A program made the translations under genes and the position numbers. Shown piece after piece: positions 1-7,554 of a DNA stretch of 43,153 nt; the stretch's first letter is position 1, and the number at the start of each line of letters is the position of its first letter. Source of the DNA: an uncultured Christensenellaceae bacterium (lineage in GTDB: Bacteria; Bacillota; Clostridia; Christensenellales; CALWSW01); contig CALWSW010000003.1 in the NCBI GenBank assembly GCA_944384305.1, forward strand, positions 1 to 43,153, read 5' to 3'. Below the pieces are notes generated by a model. The model saw nothing but the letters and a program-made list of their open reading frames with translations. It was not told the DNA's origin and made no database searches.

Positions 1-674
1 GCCGGCACGAGCCCGGCGGATTCCAGGTTCCCGGTGGAGCGCTGGGTGCCGGTGTCGTAGGTGCGGATGGAGTCGATCTCGTCGTCAAAAAACTCCACGC
101 GGTAGGGGTCGGCCACGGTGCAGGGGAACACGTCTAAAATGCTGCCGGACAGGCGGAACTGCCCGGGCGCTTCCACGCGCTCGACGCGCTCGTAACCGGC
201 GGCGCGCAGGGAGGCGGCGAGCGCCTCGGGGTCGCGGCACTCGCCTGCGCGCAGCGTTGTGCAGGCGCCAAGCAGCGCCTGGGGCGGGGCCAGCCGCTGC
301 AGGGCGGCTTCTGCCGAGCAGGCGACCACGGCGCGGGGGACTGTGAGCAAAGCGCACAGCGCGCGGATGCGGGTGGCCGAAAGCTCGCGGCTGCGGGCAA
401 AGTAGGCGCGCAGCTGCACCTCGCGCGCGGGCAGGAAGAACACGCTTTCGCTCCCCAAGACCGCCGCCAGGCGGTCGGCGGCCTGCGCGGCCTCGCGCTC
501 GGTGGGCAGCACAACAAGGCCGCCGGTGTGCTGCAGCAGGGCGGCCCAAAGGTAGAGCGCGGCCTCTTCGCCCGCGCCGTAGACCGCGGCGGGGCCGTCG
601 CCTTCGCGCAGCGCGCTTTGCAGGCGGGCAAATTCGCCGCTTTGGTCCCAAAGAGAAAGCAGGTGTTCGTTCAT
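1..674 (-). CDS. mfd: Transcription-repair coupling factor Mfd, N-terminal part (gene runs off the left edge)
   Basis: Mfd is the ATP-dependent translocase that displaces RNA polymerase stalled at DNA lesions and recruits UvrA. The visible ~224 residues are the UvrB-like N-terminal region, read by translating the minus strand from the ATG at 674. The stretch SGSILDVFPCTVADPYRVEF followed by FDDEIDSIRTYD is typical of this region. The frame stays open to base 1, so the rest of this ~1100-residue protein lies outside the window. Its ATG overlaps the stop codon of pth (ATGA), so the two genes are probably translationally coupled, a common pth-mfd order in Firmicutes. The identification is firm; only the C-terminal translocase part is unseen. 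Confidence 0.93.
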   Translation of the reverse strand, partial: MNEHLLSLWDQSGEFARLQSALREGDGPAAVYGAGEEAALYLWAALLQHTGGLVVLPTEREAAQAADRLAAVLGSESVFFLPAREVQLRAYFARSRELSATRIRALCALLTVPRAVVACSAEAALQRLAPPQALLGACTTLRAGECRDPEALAASLRAAGYERVERVEAPGQFRLSGSILDVFPCTVADPYRVEFFDDEIDSIRTYDTGTQRSTGNLESAGLVP

Positions 675-1312
675 GTTGCAGTGGCGGGGCGGTTTGCCCC
701 TTCGCCCTCGCTGGGGGCGTTTTCGCGCGCTTCCTTTTTGCTGCGCTTTTTGACGTTGTACTTTTGCTGCGCCGCGCCGATGCCCTGGGTGAGCATCAGC
801 TCGACGGCGTCGGCAGCGTGGGAAAGCCCGGCTTCGATCAGCTCGTGTTCTTCCTGGGGAAAGGCCGAGAGCACGTAGTTGGCAAGGTCCCACCCCTTGG
901 GGGGCTTGCCGATGCCGATGCGCACCCGGGGGAAGTCCTCGGTGCCGGTGAGCTGCAAAATGGAGCGCATGCCGTTGTGGGTGCCGGCGCTGCCCCGGGG
1001 ACGGATGCGGATCTCGCCCGCGGGCAGGTCGATGTCGTCGTAAAGGACGATCAGTTCGGACGAGGGGTCGATCTTGTACCAGTTCAGCAGCGCCACCACC
1101 GCCTCGCCCGAAAGGTTCATGTAGGTGATGGGCTTGGCCAGCACCACGCGGTTTGTGCCGATGCGCCCTTCGGCCAGCACGGACTTCAAGGCGGTTTTTT
1201 CAAAGCGCAGGCCGTGGCGCGCGGCGAGCACGTCGAGCGCCAAATACCCGGCGTTGTGCCGGGTGTTGAGGTATTTGCGGTCGGGGTTGCCCAGGCCGGC
1301 GATGACATACAA
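671..1312 (-). CDS. pth: Peptidyl-tRNA hydrolase
   Basis: Pth cleaves the ester bond of peptidyl-tRNAs that fall off the ribosome, recycling tRNA in the cytoplasm. The protein is 213 residues. It opens with the family motif GLGNPDRKYLNTRHNAGY, with the catalytic His at residue 19, and has the ITYMNLSGEAV loop with its conserved Asn. The conserved GGHNG loop reads GTHNGMRS here, so the His and Asn are kept but one Gly is Thr. The C-terminal ~25 residues are a basic, then acidic, low-complexity tail beyond the usual fold. It lies 6 bp after glmU and overlaps mfd by 4 bp, so glmU-pth-mfd looks like one leftward operon. Confidence 0.97.
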   Translation of the reverse strand: MYVIAGLGNPDRKYLNTRHNAGYLALDVLAARHGLRFEKTALKSVLAEGRIGTNRVVLAKPITYMNLSGEAVVALLNWYKIDPSSELIVLYDDIDLPAGEIRIRPRGSAGTHNGMRSILQLTGTEDFPRVRIGIGKPPKGWDLANYVLSAFPQEEHELIEAGLSHAADAVELMLTQGIGAAQQKYNVKKRSKKEARENAPSEGEGANRPATAT

Positions 1313-1318
1313 GGGCCC

Positions 1319-2077
1319 TTACCCCCTTTCGCCGCGCGCGCGGCAAATGGCGTCGCAGTGCGCCAGCTCCTCGGGGGTGTTCACGCCCAGGCACTCGTCG
1401 GGGTCGGCGGCGGGCAGGGCCTCCACGCCCATGTTGTGGTCTACAAAGAGCTTGACGCAGTCGGTCAGGTAGTATTCGTTCTGGGCGTTTTCGGTGGTGA
1501 GCTGCCTTAGCGCCCACAGCAGGCGGGGAATGTCCAAACAGTAGACCAGGGTGTTGACTTCACAAATGGCGCGCTCTTTTTCGGTGGCGTCCTTTTGTTC
1601 GACAATGCCTTTGAGCCGGCCCTGTTCGTCGCGCACCACCCGGCCGTAGCCCGTGGGGTCTTTGAGGACGGCGGAGAGGAAGACCAGCGCCGCGCCGGTT
1701 TTTTGCTGTTCGTCCACCAGCGCCTGCAGGGTTTTTTGGGTAAGCAGGGGCATGTCGCCCGCCACCACCAGCGCACAGCCCTCCTTGGGCGCGCCCGTGG
1801 GGGCCTTTAAAAACTCTTCGGCGCACATGACGGCGTGGCCGGTGCCGAGCTGTTCGCGCTGCAGCGCGTAGCGGGCGGCAGGCCCGAGCGCGGCCTGAAG
1901 CTCTTTGGCGCGGTGGCCTACCACCACCACCGGCGGTTCTGCGCCGGGCAGGGCGGCGGCTTCCATCACCCGCCGGATCATGGGCTTGCCGCCCACCTGG
2001 TGCAGCACCTTGGGCAGCGTGGAGCGCATGCGCTTGCCTTCGCCGGCGGCAAGCAGAATGGGTACAATGGTCTTCAT
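1319..2077 (-). CDS. glmU: UDP-N-acetylglucosamine pyrophosphorylase, nucleotidyltransferase domain only (short GlmU)
   Basis: This enzyme makes UDP-GlcNAc from GlcNAc-1-phosphate and UTP, feeding peptidoglycan synthesis. The N-terminus ILLAAGEGKRMRS...LPKVLH is the nucleotide-binding signature; GTGHAV, VVAGDMPLLT and NAQNEYYLTD follow in GlmU order. The start at 2077 is chosen because GGAGGATCTT lies just upstream of the ATG; the frame stays open further upstream but lacks a site. At 252 residues it ends where the left-handed beta-helix acetyltransferase domain of bifunctional GlmU (~450 aa) should begin. It stops cleanly and pth follows at once, so this is a genuine single-domain form, not an obvious truncation by mutation. 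A separate GlcN-1-P acetyltransferase is then needed elsewhere. Confidence 0.92.
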   Translation of the reverse strand: MKTIVPILLAAGEGKRMRSTLPKVLHQVGGKPMIRRVMEAAALPGAEPPVVVVGHRAKELQAALGPAARYALQREQLGTGHAVMCAEEFLKAPTGAPKEGCALVVAGDMPLLTQKTLQALVDEQQKTGAALVFLSAVLKDPTGYGRVVRDEQGRLKGIVEQKDATEKERAICEVNTLVYCLDIPRLLWALRQLTTENAQNEYYLTDCVKLFVDHNMGVEALPAADPDECLGVNTPEELAHCDAICRARGERG

Positions 2078-2122
2078 AAGATCCTCCGCGGCACAGGGCC
2101 GTTTGAACGAAAAGAGCGCGCC

Positions 2123-2154
2123 AAAACCTGCCGGGAAAGACTTTTTCCGGCAGG
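2123..2154 (-). terminator. Possible intrinsic terminator between purR and glmU
   Basis: On the minus strand, a perfect 8-bp stem (CCTGCCGG pairing with CCGGCAGG, arms 2154-2147 and 2134-2127) with a 12-nt loop is followed by TTTT. It lies downstream of purR and just upstream of the glmU ribosome site, so it could end the purR transcript or act as a partial barrier. The T-tract is short, so confidence is moderate. Confidence 0.4.
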
Positions 2155-2324
2155 CGGCACGTGGGTTGCGGTTGAAAAAACCAAAGAAAAGGCGCAAAAG
2201 AAAACGCCCTTCTCTGCGGTTTTATTTTAGGAAAAAAGCGCCGGGGTGTCAAGAAAAGGGGGCCGAACAGGCGGGGCGCCGGCACCTGCCCCTGCGCTCT
2301 TGCCCGCGGCAAAAAGCCGGAGGG

Positions 2325-3155
2325 CTACTTGCTGTTTTCCAGCCAGTCGGCGGGGTGGATGGAGATCTTCTCGTTCTCCTCGTCGATGCCCTCGAGCACC
2401 ATGAGCGTGCGGAAGTCGCGCAAACGGCGCTGGGCCGCGGCCTGCGGTGTGGCCACCAGGCTGCACACCCCCACCACCGTGACGGCGAACTCCTTCATCA
2501 TGTTGCAGATGGCGCCCACCGTGCCGCCGCCCTTTACAAAGTCGTCGACGATGAGGGCCTTCTGCCCTTCGTGCACCGCCCGCCGCGAAAGCGACATGGT
2601 CTGCAGGCGCTTGGAGGAAGTCGAAAGATAATTGAGCGTGACGACCGAACCTTCGGTGACGCGGTTGTCGCGCCGGGCCACCACCAGGCTGCACCCCAGG
2701 GCCTGCGCCGTCATGAGCCCGATGGGCACGCCCTTGGACTCCACGGTGACCACCACGTCCGGCTCGGCGCCGTAGTACTGCGCGGCGAAGATCTCGCCCA
2801 ATTTGCGGATGCAGGAAGGGTCGGAAAAGAGGTCGACGGTGTAAAGGTACCCGCCCGGCAGGATGCGCGCCGGGTCGGAGAGCTTTTCGCACACCGCCTG
2901 CACACAGGCCACGTTGGCCCCGGCCGGGCCGCCCATCAAAAACTTGACGCCGCCGGCCGCGCCGGGCACGGTCTCGATGCGGCCCAGGCCGTTGGCGGCA
3001 AGCACCTTTTTGAGGGCCGCCATGTCTTCGGAAAGCGTGGACTTGGCGCAGCCAAAACGGTCGGCAAATTCTGTGAGCGTGTGCAGTTTGTTGGGCTGCT
3101 GGGAAAGCATCAGCAAAATCATGGCGATGCGCTCGCTGCGCGTGGTCTTGTTCAC
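2325..3155 (-). CDS. purR: Pur operon transcriptional repressor PurR
   Basis: PurR of Gram-positive bacteria represses purine genes and is relieved by PRPP. The 276-residue protein has an N-terminal winged-helix part (about residues 1-75, RSERIAMILLMLSQQPNKLH) and a phosphoribosyltransferase-like domain. The PRPP-binding loop reads ALIVDDFVKGGGTVGAI, close to the Bacillus form. The GTG at 3155 is chosen because GGAAAGGA lies about 10 bp upstream; a longer frame to 3224 would start inside the predicted promoter. The frame ends at 2325, before a gene-poor stretch leading to glmU. It is divergent from murC across a 247-bp region that holds a promoter for each gene. Confidence 0.93.
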   Translation of the reverse strand: MNKTTRSERIAMILLMLSQQPNKLHTLTEFADRFGCAKSTLSEDMAALKKVLAANGLGRIETVPGAAGGVKFLMGGPAGANVACVQAVCEKLSDPARILPGGYLYTVDLFSDPSCIRKLGEIFAAQYYGAEPDVVVTVESKGVPIGLMTAQALGCSLVVARRDNRVTEGSVVTLNYLSTSSKRLQTMSLSRRAVHEGQKALIVDDFVKGGGTVGAICNMMKEFAVTVVGVCSLVATPQAAAQRRLRDFRTLMVLEGIDEENEKISIHPADWLENSK

Positions 3156-3195
3156 GGTAGGGTCATCCTTTCCGAATATTTTAGATGCTTTTAAT

Positions 3196-3224
3196 ATTAT
3201 AGTTCGTTCACCATGTGCACGCAA
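3196..3224 (-). promoter_or_regulatory. purR promoter
   Basis: On the minus strand TTGCGT (3224-3219), a 17-bp spacer and a perfect TATAAT (3201-3196) give a strong sigma-A-type promoter about 40 bp before the purR GTG. A GAACGAAC direct repeat sits in the spacer next to the -10. A PurBox-like CCGAACATT lies upstream at 3268-3260 (minus strand). These suggest autoregulation but are not proof. Confidence 0.7.
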
Positions 3225-3294
3225 GGACTTTTGTGGATGTTTTTTCGGTTTTACAAGACAATGTTCGGGGTTTTACAGGCGCGCGGGGCGGGGT

Positions 3295-3323
3295 TTGCAT
3301 GAATGGGCGGCACCGATTATAAT
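3295..3323 (+). promoter_or_regulatory. murC promoter
   Basis: TTGCAT (3295-3300), a 17-bp spacer and a perfect TATAAT (3318-3323) form a strong sigma-A-type promoter about 80 bp upstream of the murC ATG. It is divergent from, and does not overlap, the purR promoter. Confidence 0.75.
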
Positions 3324-3402
3324 ATGTAGTGTGTAAGGCTGCCCGCGGCGCGGGAACACTCCGCGCCCCGAATACGGCGCCGCCAGATGGGAGCGAAACA
3401 GC

Positions 3403-4815
3403 ATGGAATACCCGAAGATAGAAACTTATAAAAACGGCCGGATCCACTTTATCGGCATCGGCGGGACGAGCATGCACGGCCTGGCGCTGATGCTCCAGAG
3501 CCTGGGGTATACCGTAACGGGGTCGGACCGCGGCGAGTCCAACTTTACCGAGCGCCTGCAAAAGGCCGGCATTCCCGTGATGATCGGCCAGAAGGAAGAA
3601 AATGTGCAGGGCGCTTCGCTCGTGGTGTTTTCGGCGGCCATCAAGCCCGAAAACCCCGAGCGCGCCGGGGCCAGACGCCTGGGCATCCCCGAATTGGAGC
3701 GCAGCGAGCTGCTGGGGCAGATCAGCGCGCACTACCGCCAGGTGGTGGGCGTGGCGGGCTGCCACGGCAAGACCACCATGAGCTCCATGCTCGCCAAGAT
3801 CGCCATGGACGCCGGGCTCGACCCCACGGTGCACGTGGGCGGGTTTGTGGACCTGCTTGGGGGCGGCGTAAGGCTGGGGCACAGCCCGCTTTTTGTGACC
3901 GAGGCCTGCGAGTACGTGGACAGCTATTTGCACCTGCACCCCACGGTGGAGATCGTGAGCAATATCGACAACGACCACCTGGATTATTTCAAGACCGAAG
4001 AGAACATTTACAAGTCCTTTGAAAGCTACGTTTCGCTTTTGCCCCAAGACGGCCTTCTGATCGTTTGCGCAGACGACGAAAAGGCCGGCCGGCTGGGGCG
4101 GGAAGCAAAGGCGCAGGGCCGCCGGGTGGTGGCCTACGGCATTGGCGCGGGCGACTGGCAGGCAAAAAACATCACCGCCGACCATTTGGGCGACACGGCC
4201 TTTGACGTGCTGCGCGAAGGGGAATTTGCGGCGCACGTGACGCTTTTGGAGCCGGGCGACCACAACGTGAGGAACGCCCTGGCGGCCATAGCGGCCGCGG
4301 CGGAGCTGGGGGTCCTGCCCGAAGCTGCGGCGAAGAGCCTGGAGAGCTATCGCCTGACCCGCCGCCGGTTCGAGCGCATGGGGTCTTTAAAGGGCGCGCG
4401 GGTGTTCCACGACTACGCCCACCACCCGGCCGAGATCGGCGCCTGTTTGCAGGGCGCAAAGTCGGTGTGCGCCGGGCGGGTCATCGCCGTGTTCCAGTGC
4501 AATTCCTACACCCGCGCAAAGACGCTGTTTTCGACCGTGCAGGACCTGCGCGGCTGCTTTGACTGCGCCGCGCTGGTGCTGGTACCGGACATTTACCCCG
4601 GCCGCGAGGTGGATACCGGTTTGGTACACGCCAAAGACATGGTGGCGGCGATCAACGAAAGCGGCGTGAAGGCGGAGTACTTGCCCACCTTTGAGGAGAT
4701 CCGCGCCCGGCTGGACGAAGTGGTGCAGCCGGAGGACGTGGTGGTGACCCTGGGGAGCGGCGACGTTTACAAAAAGACCGCCCTGCTGCTGGACGCCCCG
4801 GCAGAAGGCCGGTGA
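3403..4815 (+). CDS. murC: UDP-N-acetylmuramate--L-alanine ligase MurC
   Basis: MurC adds L-alanine to UDP-MurNAc, the first step of the peptidoglycan stem peptide, in the cytoplasm. The 470-residue protein has the three Mur-ligase parts in order. They are an N-terminal Rossmann UDP-binding domain (FIGIGGTSMHGLALML, residues ~16-31), the central ATPase domain with P-loop GCHGKTT at 119-125, and a C-terminal domain with the VFHDYAHHPAEI motif and late GSGDVY. Length is typical of the family. The ATG at 3403 follows GGGAGCG at good spacing and a clear promoter. It leads a rightward set with rqcP, ispDF, the propeller protein and radA. Confidence 0.96.
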   Translation: MEYPKIETYKNGRIHFIGIGGTSMHGLALMLQSLGYTVTGSDRGESNFTERLQKAGIPVMIGQKEENVQGASLVVFSAAIKPENPERAGARRLGIPELERSELLGQISAHYRQVVGVAGCHGKTTMSSMLAKIAMDAGLDPTVHVGGFVDLLGGGVRLGHSPLFVTEACEYVDSYLHLHPTVEIVSNIDNDHLDYFKTEENIYKSFESYVSLLPQDGLLIVCADDEKAGRLGREAKAQGRRVVAYGIGAGDWQAKNITADHLGDTAFDVLREGEFAAHVTLLEPGDHNVRNALAAIAAAAELGVLPEAAAKSLESYRLTRRRFERMGSLKGARVFHDYAHHPAEIGACLQGAKSVCAGRVIAVFQCNSYTRAKTLFSTVQDLRGCFDCAALVLVPDIYPGREVDTGLVHAKDMVAAINESGVKAEYLPTFEEIRARLDEVVQPEDVVVTLGSGDVYKKTALLLDAPAEGR

Positions 4816-4876
4816 TTTGCAAAAAAGAGCACAGGGCCCGGGGCGGTTTGCCCGCGGCGGGCCAAAGGGAAGTTTT

Positions 4877-5119
4877 ATGCGATTGGATAAATATTTAAAG
4901 GTCTCGCGCATCATTAAGCGCCGCACCGTGGCGAACGAGGCCTGCGACCAGGGCCGCGTGACGCTCAACGGCCGCATGGCCAAGGCCGGCGCCGAGGTGA
5001 AGGTGGGCGATGTGATCGAGCTGAAGCTGGGGGAGCGCACGGTGCGCGCCGAGATCACCAGCGTCACGGAACACGCGCAGAAGGCGGACGCGGCAGAGAT
5101 GTACCGCCTGCTGCCGTGA
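4877..5119 (+). CDS. rqcP: S4-domain ribosome quality control protein RqcP (YabO-like)
   Basis: RqcP binds 23S rRNA/tRNA on obstructed large subunits and helps RqcH add C-terminal alanine tails. The protein is 80 residues, a single S4 domain: MRLDKYLKVSRIIKRRTVAN, then GRVTLNGRMAKAGAEVKVGD. Length matches the 80-90 residues of the family. The ATG at 4877 is the one that begins the S4 fold; AAAGGGAAG lies upstream. Its stop TGA overlaps the GTG start of ispDF by 4 bp (GTGA), which implies translational coupling. The family call is secure; the quality-control role is from homology. Confidence 0.9.
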   Translation: MRLDKYLKVSRIIKRRTVANEACDQGRVTLNGRMAKAGAEVKVGDVIELKLGERTVRAEITSVTEHAQKADAAEMYRLLP

Positions 5120-6264
5120 AGGCCGGCGCCGTGCTGCTCGCCGCCGGCAAAAGCGAGCGCATGGGCGAGAACAAAATGCTTTTGCCGCTGTGCGGGCGCA
5201 CCGTGCTGGAGCGCAGCTTTTTGACGCTCGCCTCCTGCAAGGGCATTGAGCGCATTGTGTTCGTGGCCTCGCAGGAGACCCGCGCGGCGTGCGAGGCGCT
5301 CGCGGCGGGCTCTGCCATCCCCTGCGCGGTGGTCATGGGGGGCGAAGAGCGGCAGGACTCGGTGCTGAACGGCCTGCGGGTGCTGGGGCGCGCCGAGATC
5401 GCCGTCATCCACGACGGCGCGCGCTGCCTGGCCACCAAAGAGCTCATCGAGGCGTCGATCGAGAGCGCCGGGCGCTACGGCAGCGGCGTGGCGGCCGTTC
5501 CCGCCACCGACACCATCAAGCGCGCCGGCGAAGACCGGGTGGTAGCAGAAACGCTCGACCGCCGGGTGCTCTGGCAGATGCAGACCCCGCAGACCTTCCG
5601 CTACGCCGATATTCTGGAGGCCTACGAAAGCGCCGCCATGCGCGGCGTTTGCGCCACAGACGACGCCGCGCTGCTCGAGGCGGGCGGAAGGGAAGTGCGC
5701 CTGGTGTTGGGCAGCCGTGACAATTTGAAGATCACCACGCCCGAAGATGTGGAGCTTGCGCGCGCATTGCTCGCCAAGCGGGAGGGCGGCCTGCCCATGC
5801 GCACCGGCTGCGGCTACGATGTGCACCAGTTGGCCGCGGGCCGCAAGCTGGTGCTGGGCGGGGTGGAGATCCCCTATGAAAAGGGGCTGTTGGGCCACTC
5901 CGACGCCGACGTGCTGACCCACGCCGTGATGGACGCGCTGCTGGGCGCGGCGGCGCTGGGCGACATTGGCCAGCTCTTCCCCGACACCGACCCCGCCTAC
6001 GAGGGGGCGAACAGCCTGGAGCTGCTTGCCCGGGTGGCGGCGCTGTTAAAGGAAAAGGGGTTTGCGGTGGGAAACGTGGACGCCACCGTTGCGGCCGAGC
6101 GGCCCAAGCTGCTGCCCTACGAACCGGCCATGCGCCAAAACCTTGCGCGGGTGCTGGGCATTTTGCCCGAGCGGGTGAGCGTAAAAGCCACCACCACAGA
6201 GGGCCTGGGCATCGTGGGCGAGGGGCGCGGCATGGCGGCGCAGTGCGTGTGCACCATTTTTTGA
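5116..6264 (+). CDS. ispDF: Bifunctional MEP cytidylyltransferase / MEcPP synthase (IspD-IspF fusion)
   Basis: This fusion performs two non-consecutive steps of the MEP isoprenoid pathway: CTP-dependent cytidylylation of MEP, and cyclisation to MEcPP. Residues 1-~225 are IspD (GAVLLAAGKSERMG, GGEERQDSVLNGL, HDGAR). Residues ~228-382 are IspF, with metal ligands in GYDVHQL and GHSDADVLTHAVMDALLGAA and the GDIGQLFPDTD motif. No stop or frameshift separates them; the linker is about KREGGLPMRTG. Translation starts at a GTG overlapping the rqcP stop. Fused IspDF is known in alphaproteobacteria, epsilonproteobacteria and some Clostridia. All key motifs are intact. Confidence 0.95.
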   Translation: MKAGAVLLAAGKSERMGENKMLLPLCGRTVLERSFLTLASCKGIERIVFVASQETRAACEALAAGSAIPCAVVMGGEERQDSVLNGLRVLGRAEIAVIHDGARCLATKELIEASIESAGRYGSGVAAVPATDTIKRAGEDRVVAETLDRRVLWQMQTPQTFRYADILEAYESAAMRGVCATDDAALLEAGGREVRLVLGSRDNLKITTPEDVELARALLAKREGGLPMRTGCGYDVHQLAAGRKLVLGGVEIPYEKGLLGHSDADVLTHAVMDALLGAAALGDIGQLFPDTDPAYEGANSLELLARVAALLKEKGFAVGNVDATVAAERPKLLPYEPAMRQNLARVLGILPERVSVKATTTEGLGIVGEGRGMAAQCVCTIF

Positions 6265-6288
6265 CCCCGCCGGCTTGGAGGAGGACGA

Positions 6289-7479
6289 ATGGGAACCTAC
6301 TACGACAAAAAAAGACCGCGTTACAGAAGCGGCAGCGGCCGCCGGGTGCGGCGCATGCGCCGCCGGGGCAGGCCGATCTCCGGCCGGCGGGGCGGGCCGC
6401 TTTTGATCGTCTTTTTGGTGCTGCTCTTTGTGGCCGCCCTGGCGGCGGCGGTCGTGTTTTTGATCGTTCCCATGTTCCAGGGAACGTATGACGGCACCGC
6501 GCCCGAGGTGGTGGCGGCAGAGCCCCTGCCCACCGAGGCCCCGCACACCGTGCAGGTGGTGGAACTGGGCGCGCTGCAGAAGGAGGTGGCGCTTTCGGAC
6601 CGCTACGTGAATTCGCCGTGGGTGGCGGATGGCGCCATGGTGCTGGTGGGCGGCACGGACGACTACGGCAACCCCGCAATGCGCAGCATGTACCTGCTGG
6701 ACCTCGGCGGCGAGGAGAGCGAGCCCACCCGGCTTTCGCTTTCGCCCGAAAACGACGAGTTCTTCCATGTGCGCATGAACGAGCGGTGGATCGTGTACTG
6801 CGACGGCAACAGCGATGAAGGCGGCACGGTGATGGCCTACGAGCGCGCCACGGGCGAGACCCTGCGCGTGAAGGACTACTACGCCGGAGCGCCGGAGCTG
6901 GCGCCCGACGGCGACACGCTTTGCTTTATGGAGCGCACCGGCACCTATATGGACAAGCTTTACGTCTGCGACCTGAACACCTTGGAGTGCGTGGCCGTGG
7001 CGACCTTTGAAGAGAGCGTGTACGGCCAGAGCGAGCCTTCGGCGGCGAACGGCCAGCTGATTTGGGCGGACGGTGGAACAGACGGCGGCAGCGTGATCTG
7101 CTCGCTCGACCTTGAGACGGGCGAACTGGGCAGCTTTGACGCCGGCACCTATGTGCACGACCCCGTGACCAACGGCACGGACTGGGCCTGGATCGACAGC
7201 AACCACGAGGCGGGCGCAAAGCTCTACCTTTCGGTCGCGGGGAGCGAGCCCCAGGTTTTGGCCGAGAACGTGCTGAACTACGGCATTTCGGAAGAGTTCG
7301 TAGCCTACGACAAGGACGGCGCCATTTACGTGTACTTTATAGAAGACGGCTACGAGCAGATCATTACCCCGGCTGCCGAGCGGGGCTGGCTGGCCTGCGT
7401 GGCCAACGGCACGGTGCTGTGGTACGAGACCGGCGTGAGCAGCTCGCGCGATCTGCTGAAATACGCTGTGATCGATTGA
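6289..7479 (+). CDS. Membrane-anchored extracytoplasmic beta-propeller-like protein, function unknown
   Basis: This 396-residue protein has a very basic cytoplasmic N-terminus (residues 1-36, rich in Arg), one transmembrane segment at about 37-62 (LLIVFLVLLFVAALAAAVVF), and a large outside domain. The outside part is made of ~45-residue beta units such as DGAMVLVGGTDDYG, ERWIVYCDGN, GDTLCFMERTG and GQLIWADGG, as in TolB/PD40-type beta-propellers. No catalytic motif is evident. The ATG at 6289 follows GGAGGAGGACGA, 24 bp after ispDF. Similar anchored propellers are common and uncharacterised in clostridia; a sensing or binding role is inference only. Confidence 0.75.
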   Translation: MGTYYDKKRPRYRSGSGRRVRRMRRRGRPISGRRGGPLLIVFLVLLFVAALAAAVVFLIVPMFQGTYDGTAPEVVAAEPLPTEAPHTVQVVELGALQKEVALSDRYVNSPWVADGAMVLVGGTDDYGNPAMRSMYLLDLGGEESEPTRLSLSPENDEFFHVRMNERWIVYCDGNSDEGGTVMAYERATGETLRVKDYYAGAPELAPDGDTLCFMERTGTYMDKLYVCDLNTLECVAVATFEESVYGQSEPSAANGQLIWADGGTDGGSVICSLDLETGELGSFDAGTYVHDPVTNGTDWAWIDSNHEAGAKLYLSVAGSEPQVLAENVLNYGISEEFVAYDKDGAIYVYFIEDGYEQIITPAAERGWLACVANGTVLWYETGVSSSRDLLKYAVID

Positions 7480-7488
7480 AACAATACC

Positions 7489-7530
7489 GCAGAGAGGGGG
7501 GCGGATGGCCGGCCGCCGCACCCTCTCTGC
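7489..7530 (+). terminator. Long GC-rich hairpin upstream of radA, terminator or attenuator candidate
   Basis: GCAGAGAGGG (7489-7498) pairs perfectly with CCCTCTCTGC (7521-7530). The loop has an inner GGCGG/CCGCC pairing at 7500-7504 and 7513-7517. It is followed by GCCTTTGCGTTTT and then by the radA ribosome site. The T-rich tail is imperfect, so it may end the upstream transcript only partly. Confidence 0.5.
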
Positions 7531-7554
7531 GCCTTTGCGTTTTAAGGAGTTGAT

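Noticed and set aside
1905-3194. A 429-codon plus-strand frame over glmU and purR
   Set aside because: It is antisense to motif-confirmed glmU and purR and has a compositionally biased translation, so it is a shadow of GC-rich coding.
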